From Hibiscus mutabilis (Eukaryota > Streptophyta > Magnoliopsida > Malvales > Malvaceae): a DNA stretch of 64,000 nucleotides. The DNA lies in contig CM033712.1 of NCBI GenBank assembly GCA_019671005.1, positions 72,800,479 through 72,864,478 on the forward strand. Reading direction: 5' to 3'. The position numbers were made by a program, and so were the translations under genes. The notes under the pieces are model-generated. The model made no database searches. It was not told where the DNA came from and was given only the letters and a program-made list of their open reading frames with translations. Positions 57,124 through 64,000 of this stretch are shown one piece after another. Position 1 is the first letter of the stretch. The number at the start of each line of letters is the position of its first letter.

Positions 57124-60100
57124 AACGGTGAATAATGGTGTAGGAAACAATAAGAAAGATTTAGCAGCCATGCCGAGCTACGTTCCTGCAATACCCTCTT
57201 CGAATCCCAGGTTTTTCTTTCGATTTTATGCTGTTTCTGAGCTTTTGACTGATTTTTGTGGGAATTCATCAATCTGTTTCTATATGAGCTTTGTACTGGC
57301 TATATGTTTGTGTATTTGGTTGTTGAGACATCTTTATTTTCATAGTTATTGAACTTGTGCTATGGTAGGCTTGGTTGAGTGTAGGTATTTAATGAAGCGG
57401 TTGAATTTCGAATTGTGATGGAAAAAGTAGAATTCATGGCTTTTTATGTTGGTTATAAGTATAGGATAACATTAGTATTATTTAGGAGGTGAGACAGGGA
57501 GTTAGTATAGTTTTGTTGTCTTTTATGTCCTCAATTGGTCATCTGAGGAAATAATGGTTTTATATTTGACCGAAACGTTTATGTCGTGATAAAGAGCCCT
57601 TAATTTTTTTCCTATGTAGCACTTAAGGTGATTTGTTTATGTTTGATGATTGCCCGTCTCTGGGTGCACCTCAAGTTTGCATTTTTAATATGGGCAAAGG
57701 AGAATTCATGGCTTTTTATGTTCATTATGAGTATAGGATACTGTTAATATTACTCGGGGTGAGTCAAGTAGTTAATAGATTGTCTTGTTGTCTTTTATGT
57801 TATCAGTTTGTCATTTGCGGAAAGAATGATACTATATTGACTTAAAGGTTCACATCGTGATATTGAACCATTAATTTTTCCTCTATAGGTGTTAAGGTTT
57901 TATTGTTATATTTGATACTTGCTTGTCTCTGGTTCACTTCAAGTTTTCCTTTTAAGCTCCGTATTAATCTGAAAGAATTTGGAATCTTTTTATATTGTGG
58001 TTGGCATCTTTTTATTGTTATTCGAGAATATGAGAATTTTGATTTTACTTTTAAACCGGGATGCCGGGCATTTTGTATTATTATGATTGTGAGAATTTTC
58101 GGTCGGCCTCATTATAACTTTGAATGTAGAATTTTTCCGTGCTTTGTTACTGTGAAATATTCCTATGTAGCTTTTTCTTCTTGTCTGGGAGTATAGACCT
58201 AATCTTATTGAATCATACTGCCTTACGATTGAACATGTGGTTTTAATGACATGGATTTCAGCGGCACAGAGGCAAATGCCGTTCGTTCTTCTCAAGTTCC
58301 GGACTTTGGAGGCCTTGAGAATTTTCGAATAGAGGATGCTATTGATCTTACCAGAAGTATGTAATTATAGGCTTCAGTTTAGTATTAATGGGTGCATGCA
58401 AGCATTTGATTTTACATATCATGGAAAATGAATTGCTTATTGTATCACACTACTTGATTATTCAGCATTTTTTCTTCTTTTCATTATAGTCTTTATTTGA
58501 TATATAATTTCAACTGATAATGTTTTTGTATTTGAGATCCTTTATTTAATCAAATAAAGTCAAATAGCCAAGCTTTAGCCGATGCTCAGTTCTGTAATTT
58601 AAGCAAGGTGGCCATCTATCTCCTTTCAAAAGCTATGTTTGTGCTTCAAACTTTTGACATAAATTTAGTTACTGAGAGGTTTTTTTTTTTGTGTGTGTAC
58701 CGGAAGACACTTGGATCCGCAGACAGCAATCTCTCTGCTGCTGTTGTGGGGTCCCAACCATTATCGCTTCAGAAGGATATCCAACCAATTCTTGCGCATA
58801 TATCAGTTGGTCGGGAGAATTGGGGGGATTCCAATATGGCGGATGGTAGCCCCAGAACTGATACGTCAGCAGACGATACTGATGAGAAGAATCAAAGGGT
58901 GATGCCTCTTACTTCAATTTCATGTATAAATGTTTAAGATCACTATGTTTAAAACCCTTGCTTGTCTGAATATGCTTTTTCTTTCATCATTTGAGAAATG
59001 ATCAAAAGAAAAATGTATTTACACACACATATATATATATATACCATGCACACGTGCACAAATGTATTTATTGAGTTGGAGAGTCTTCTTACTGGCTAAT
59101 ACTGAATCGTAATTGACCATCCTTCTGTGCAGTTTGGAAGAGGTCTGACAAATGCTATTGCGGCTTCTGATTCTAGTGACAGGTCAAAAGATAAAACAGA
59201 TCAGAAGGTCAGTTTTTTTTAAAAAAAATGAAATTGAAATTACACGAATATTGTATTATTAACTCAGCTTATCCTTGAATAATATTGATGAGCTAATCAT
59301 ATTTCCTTTTCAATGATTAATTTGCAGACATTGCGTAGGCTTGCTCAAAATCGCGAGGCTGCAAGAAAAAGCCGGTTAAGGAAAAAAGTATTTCCTTTAT
59401 TGAACTTGTTTAATCTTTTCAACTTATCATGTTTATATACTCAAGATTTTATTATATTGGTACACATTCTTTGCATCTTATTATAAATTAAGCGGTCACT
59501 TACAAAATACACTACAAAATTGTGTTGAAATTATACCATCACGTCCCCCGTCTTACTCATACTGTTACCCCTTTTGGACGTATAAAAATTGGAAAAACAT
59601 TGTTATTATCCATCATGGTTTTGGTTGGAACCGTGAGGAAACTCTGGCACGTATCGAATGGACATGGATATGGACTACAGAATAAAGCTTAAATGCACCA
59701 AGGCTGGACACATCTTAGTATCTGACCGAGTGACATAGGATGAAAGTTCAAAATTGTGACACTTCATTTATTTAGTACAATAATTAAAGCCTGTATATAG
59801 AACATATTAGTGTATATTCCTTTATTCTTAATCCTTTTTCTTCTTTCAAAATTTAGGCATATGTGCAACAGCTAGAGAGTAGTCGACTGAAACTGACGCA
59901 ACTAGAGCAAGAGCTGCAACGGGCTCGTCAGCAGGTCTGCATTCTTTGATTTTCAGGCTGATAATGCCATCTATTGTGGCTCACTTTTCTTTGTTTTTGC
60001 TTCTTTCACTGCAGGGTATATTCATTTCAAGCTCTGGAGATCAATCTCATTCAATGAGTGGAAATGGTATGCAAGCTTTATGTTCGTCATTGAAATTTGA

Positions 60101-61451
60101 AAATGATATTTGTGATTTGCTGTTAGGGGCTCGGAGTTCAAGTAATTATGTTTCTAGTTTGTTGCAAGTTTCATACAGTAGCTATTTTAGCCTTGTGGAT
60201 ATTGTGTTACCTATGTCAACTTTTGTTCTCGAAACACGGAGAAGAGGTACCGTTTGTGCTTTGTCAGGCACCAAGTACCAAGTTAGGGTATTCTAATTCT
60301 AGGGGTAGGAAGATCATCGTTTCATAGAAGGCCTGCTTTATGTGCGTTACAACCTTCAGTCTTTGTGGTGCACTAGGTATAAGATTATCGAATAGGTCAT
60401 TTTACCCGATCTTGGATTTTGATCAATTATAAAACTGGTGCCCTTGTTTGGAAGAGTACTAAAATTAAGATTTGTTTTTAAGTGCCCTAGTTGTTGGCAT
60501 CCATCAGCGATATCATCTGATAAGATATTGGCTTTATGGACTGCTGTACAGGTGCCCTGGCATTTGATGTTGAATATGCACGGTGGCTAGAGGAACACAA
60601 TAGACACATAAGCGAGTTGAGGGCTGCAGTCAATTCACATGCTGGCGACACTGAACTTCGCACTATTGTCGACAGTGTCACAGCACAGTTTGACGATGTT
60701 TTCCGTTTGAAAGGCATCGCTGCAAAAGCCGATGTTTTCCATATCTTATCAGGGATGTGGAAAACACCAGCAGAATGGTGTTTCCTGTGGATAGGTGGCT
60801 TCCGCTCATCTGAGCTTCTTAAGGTGAGCTCTATTCTTGATTTTCAACCTCTAGTATTATAACTTGTTTTCCACTTTCTTGTCTGTAAGGATAATTTTCT
60901 ATGCTTAATTCATGTCGCTTGCAGCTTCTTGCGAATCAGTTGGAGCCTCTAACCGAGCAACAGTTTATAGGTATCCAGAACTTGCAGCAATCATCCCAGC
61001 AGGCTGAAGATGCTTTGTCGCAAGGGATGGAAGCATTACAACAATCTTTGGCCGAGACATTATCCAATGGCTCACCTGCCCCCTCGGGGCCATCTGGAAA
61101 TGTGGCAAATTACATGGGTCAAATGGCCATGGCCATGGGAAAGCTAGGAACCCTTGAAGGTTTCCTTCGACAGGTACTTTCCTTCTCAGTGCAATATTTG
61201 GATTTATTGCGGAGGAGAGAGGCTTTTTTGTGATGATGATTGAATAAACATTCGGATTTGGGGTGATCACTGGATTAACGATCTCTCTTTCTTTAACATA
61301 CCAGGCCGATAATCTACGCCAGCAGACACTTCAACAAATGCACCGGATTTTAACGACTCGTCAATCAGCTCGTGCCCTTCTTGCAATAAATGACTATTTC
61401 TCTCGGCTTCGAGCTCTCAGTTCTCTCTGGCTGGCCAGGCCACGTGAATGA
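57113..61451 (+). CDS. TGA-type bZIP/DOG1 transcription factor, TGA2.1-like
   Basis: Eleven coding exons join in frame to 462 residues: 57113-57210, 58262-58356, 58537-58607, 58707-58898, 59133-59207, 59328-59387, 59857-59934, 60015-60066, 60552-60823, 60925-61173, 61305-61451. All introns are GT-AG. The acceptors of exons 3 and 4 (GAG and AAG) are atypical but give continuous homology. Residues 178-197 are the basic region (NREAARKSRLRKK), then the zipper (AYVQQLESSRLKLTQLEQEL). A DOG1 domain lies at about 241-450, and the C-terminus is SSLWLARPRE. Clade II TGA factors bind TGACG (as-1) sites in the nucleus and recruit NPR1 in salicylate responses (family knowledge). The long N-terminus (MGSRTVNNGVG...) and the length fit tobacco TGA2.1. 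The motif KTPAERCFLW reads KTPAEWCFLW: residue 316 is Trp. Confidence 0.93.
57429..57972. repeat. Tandem duplication inside TGA intron 1
   Basis: AGAATTCATGGCTTTTTATG occurs at 57429 and 57701. Later landmarks (TTGTTGTCTTTTATGT; GTCTCTGG...CACTTCAAGTTT) also repeat in order about 270 bp apart. The copies have diverged by roughly a quarter by eye. It accounts for half of the 1051-bp intron. Confidence 0.8.
59021..59045. repeat. CA/TA microsatellite in TGA intron 4
   Basis: ACACACACATATATATATAT and a few further bases make a simple repeat within the intron 58899-59132. Confidence 0.85.
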
Positions 61452-61825
61452 CAAGTAGGTACAAAATCCATCTCCATGAAAACAGTCTCCACACCGAGCT
61501 GTTCTTCAACATCAACACTGAAATCCGAATCTTCCGGATGCAATGGCTACTTTTGTTGTGTCTTATGTCGTGAACGATAACACGACGATGGTTTATAATG
61601 TTGTTGGTGAAGTTGTTGTACGTTGACCACAGAATGTTGTAAAACGATAGGCGATGGGTCTAATAATAATGTGATTAGTTTGATGGTAGGATTAAGAAAT
61701 GAAGATAGGGAGTGGTACATGTAACAAAGGTAAAGAGAGTTTGAAGGTGTGAATGTGTATTCAAAGTAGTATATGATGAATATATTTATATATCAATGAA
61801 GATTTTCTTGTGTTTTATATATTTG
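61452..61825 (+). other. 3' UTR and poly(A) region of the TGA gene
   Basis: The sequence after the stop is mixed in composition up to about 61800. A TTGTGT/TGTGTA-rich stretch precedes AATGAA at 61795-61800, a plausible near-upstream poly(A) element. Then the DNA turns AT-rich. Confidence 0.5.
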
Positions 61826-61879
61826 ATAAAATCGGTATTTAATTCGTTGGTTAATTAGTTCACATCAGAAACTATAAAA

Positions 61880-62000
61880 GCTTATTATAGGAATTGATTC
61901 TCTCAATCTAGTTTATTTCATTCACAACGTCAAATTCGAACTTTAATCTTTATTTAAAAAATTTAATATCAACCAAATCAAATTAATATCATTTAAATGT
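61880..62000 (-). repeat. SINE-like repeat, family A, copy 5
   Basis: On the minus strand TAAAGTTCGAATTTGACGTT and TGAATGAAATAAACTAGATT match the family A body. Confidence 0.5.
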
Positions 62001-62032
62001 ATCAAGCCAAGCAAATCACGCCAAACAACTTT

Positions 62033-62110
62033 CTTTGAAATGAAGGGTTATTTTTTTACATCATTCTTTGAAATGAAGGGTTTTTTAACATCTTTATTTG
62101 AAATGAAGTT
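62033..62110. repeat. Three short tandem repeats
   Basis: TTTGAAATGAAGGGTTATTT, TTTGAAATGAAGGGTTTTTT and TTTGAAATGAAGTTGG occur about 33-35 bp apart. Confidence 0.8.
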
Positions 62111-62157
62111 GGTTTACACACGTATACAATTAATTACATTATACATATTTAAGGGAA

Positions 62158-62374
62158 ATACTTTGATACATAAAGTTTACACAAGCCTTTTAATTTTAGG
62201 GTTTAGGTGTTTAGCGTGTAGGGTATAGAATTTAAGGTCTATGGTTAGAATTTAAATTTTAGGGTTTAGGGGTTAAGGCTTAGGCTTTAGGGTGTTAAGA
62301 TTTGGAATTTAGGTTTTAAATTTTATAGAAGGGTTGGGTAAATTCTTTTTACACAGCTTGTGTATCAAAATATA
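62158..62374. mobile_element. MITE-like element with TTTAGGG-like interior, copy A
   Basis: The left end is ATACTTTGATACATAAAG, and the right end is the inverted GCTTGTGTATCAAAATATA. Between them is a run of degenerate TTTAGGGTTTAGG units. Copy B follows directly. Confidence 0.55.
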
Positions 62375-62395
62375 ACCCTATTTAAATTATGAAAA

Positions 62396-62554
62396 ATACT
62401 TTGATACACAAACTTGTGTAAAATTTAAGATTTACAGTTAGAATTTGGAGTGTAGGGTTTAGGGTTTAAGCTTTAGTTTTTAGGGTGCTAGGGTTTAGGT
62501 TTTAAATTTTATATAAGGGTTGTATAAATTATACAGCTTGTGTATCAAAATATA
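62396..62554. mobile_element. MITE-like element with TTTAGGG-like interior, copy B
   Basis: The left end is ATACTTTGATACACAAACTT, and the right end is CAGCTTGTGTATCAAAATAT. The interior carries TAGGGTTTAGGGTTTAAG units. It is head-to-tail with copy A. Confidence 0.55.
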
Positions 62555-63342
62555 ACTCTATTCAAATTATAGTTTAGATTTTAAATTTTAAAATATTTAA
62601 TTGAGATATCAAACTGCTAATATTATTCCAATCAAGTCCTTTTATTAAACCAGTTATTAATTTAGGCGTTAAATATCATTAGTTATGATATAGAACATAT
62701 TTGAAACATGTAGGTCAAATTTTAAATATTGTATATACAATTTAGATAAGAAGTATTAAAAGGCATATTTTTACTATATTTGTCTGATAATTTGTTAGAT
62801 CCAAATTATCTATATATATCATATTCGTGTTTAAATATCAATCTACGTTAAATTTGAGTTGACATTTAATAATTAAATAAATTACTAATAGATCTTATTA
62901 AAATTACATTAAAAGTTTAAAATTTTAATTAGAATGTTTTAAAACTTTACAATGACCTATAAAGACCAAAGCCATCAACCATGATGGATTTATTAATTAT
63001 TATTGGTTTAAAAGGCAATACTATTATTAATTTATTATAGTATTAACTCTTCATAATTATTATCTAAACAGCAACTCAAGAGTTGTCACCCTCAATGAAA
63101 TTGATGAGAATATAATAATTTTATAATAAACTTTTATGTGATGATGATTTGCTATATGTCGATATTGAAATATTCTGTATTCATATTTAGTTATTTAATG
63201 TCTATATTATTATCATATATTTGAATTTTAGATTTTGACATGATGGTACATTCATATTATTTTTATTGCTTATTTTATTTTTATTTGAAAGTTTCATAAA
63301 TTTATATAAATATTCACAAATTAATAAATTAAAGTTTTTAAT

Positions 63343-63451
63343 TGCATCGAATCAAATGTACCATCGAATCAAACTGAATTGTTAAATAAATTAATAAAGT
63401 TACATTTGATTCGATGCAGTTTATGTTTTTAATTTATTTAACAATACAGTT
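63343..63451. repeat. Two interlocked inverted repeats
   Basis: TGCATCGAATCAAATGTA (63343-63360) is the exact complement of 63401-63418. The 23-base segment 63372-63394 is complementary to 63429-63451 with one mismatch. The order is A, B, A-complement, B-complement. Confidence 0.85.
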
Positions 63452-63689
63452 TGATTTATTTGAATTCTCAATCTTTTTCATATTGGTTTTGAGTTTTTTT
63501 ATTATTATTTTTTTTTGACAAAACTACCTTATTTTTATTCCTTTTGAGCATTGTTAGTAAAGTTTCAAATACTTTTTCTTAGCAATTTAAAAAATATATT
63601 TTAAAGGAAATTAAAAATTCTTATATATTATTATCTAGAGTTATTTTTTATTAATCTAAATATAACATACTTATTTTTACATTATAACT

Positions 63690-63880
63690 AAATATTTTTT
63701 TGTATAAGCACCAATTTTTCATTTATTGACTGACTATTTTTTATGGGTACTGTAAAAGTTTATTACACGATCACGCTCTCAACTCAATTTGTTTCATTTA
63801 TAATATCAAAATTTAAAATTTTAACTTTATTTAAAGATAGTGTTTCATTCCACTAAATCAACTAGTTGTTGGTTATAGCA
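63690..63880 (-). repeat. SINE-like repeat, family A, copy 6
   Basis: On the minus strand TAGTTGATTTAGTGGAATGA (box A-like), then TTTTGATATTATAAATGAAA and AATTGAGTTGAGAGCGTGAT. It is the fullest minus-strand member. Confidence 0.55.
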
Positions 63881-64000
63881 ACATAAATTTAATCAAATTC
63901 ATATAATTATAATTTTAAAACTAATAAATAATTTAAACACTAAAATTTAAATTAATTTTCGATTGCTCGGATTTTTGTTACTCAACTCTGATGTTAGTAA

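Larger units (their letters stand above)
61826..64000. other. AT-rich region downstream of the TGA gene
   Basis: No gene is supported. Contents: SINE-like family A copies (61880-62000, 63690-63880), a three-copy repeat of TTTGAAATGAAG at 62033-62110, two telomere-like MITEs (62158-62554), and interlocked inverted repeats at 63343-63451. Confidence 0.6.

Noticed and set aside
60487..60717. Minus-strand open frame over TGA exon 9
   Set aside because: It is the antisense of the well-supported DOG1-domain exon.
62200..62580. Interstitial telomere from a chromosome fusion
   Set aside because: The TTTAGGG-like units are degenerate and enclosed by MITE-like inverted ends, so transposition explains them better.

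Overview
This is plant nuclear DNA from a eudicot: it is AT-rich, has a many-exon gene with GT-AG introns, and is full of Ty3/gypsy LTR retrotransposons, an L1-type LINE, SINE-like repeats and MITEs. The transposon families and the two host genes would fit a Malvaceae genome such as cotton or a relative. That placement is an inference from remembered family resemblance, not shown by the sequence alone. I recognise two host genes: a minus-strand VQ-motif gene of the SIB1/SIB2 type (37980-38444) and a plus-strand eleven-coding-exon bZIP/DOG1 transcription factor of the TGA2.1 (clade II TGA) type (57113-61451).

Layout. 1-441 is unassigned. 442 to about 3391 is a minus-oriented LTR-like fragment. 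3412 to about 12980 is a non-autonomous, pol-less Tat/Ogre-like element with two related LTRs, gag remnants, purine-rich stretches and a seven-copy repeat of about 184 bp. 12987-34908 is a 5'-truncated LINE with a poly(A) tail, cut apart by a solo LTR (13744-16413), another LTR-like insertion (about 16880-18225), a second solo LTR (18874-21509) and a complete but decayed Tekay/Del-type element (22368-31939, TSD CTAGG). 34909-37979 is AT-rich spacer with a tandem duplication and a MITE. 38868-45839 is a chromovirus (identical 544-bp LTR lengths, 4-bp TSD ATAA) that carries a nested solo LTR (42014-43327) in its RT domain. 45844-55176 is AT-rich intergenic DNA with SINE-like copies, a fold-back MITE and a compact cluster of ACGT-core promoter motifs. 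55177-55953 is a MULE-type element with perfect 9-bp TSDs. The TGA gene follows, then AT-rich repeats to the end.

How the parts relate. The chromovirus lies 423 bp upstream of the VQ start codon in the same orientation, so its 3' LTR, with a TATAAATA box, points at the VQ gene. The insertion moved the more distal upstream DNA about 7 kb away. That displaced DNA holds a G-box and three TGACG cores, one of them the palindrome TGACGTCA, the class of site bound by TGA factors such as the one encoded downstream. SIB-type VQ proteins and clade II TGA factors both act in salicylate-linked defence, so the layout suggests a testable regulatory rewiring. I found no tRNA, rRNA, CRISPR array or prokaryotic system. 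I cannot claim a wholly new system here. The most notable items are the retrotransposon-displaced promoter, the Arg-to-Trp change in the TGA DOG1 domain, the palindrome arrays in Tekay LTRs and the 184-bp higher-order repeat.
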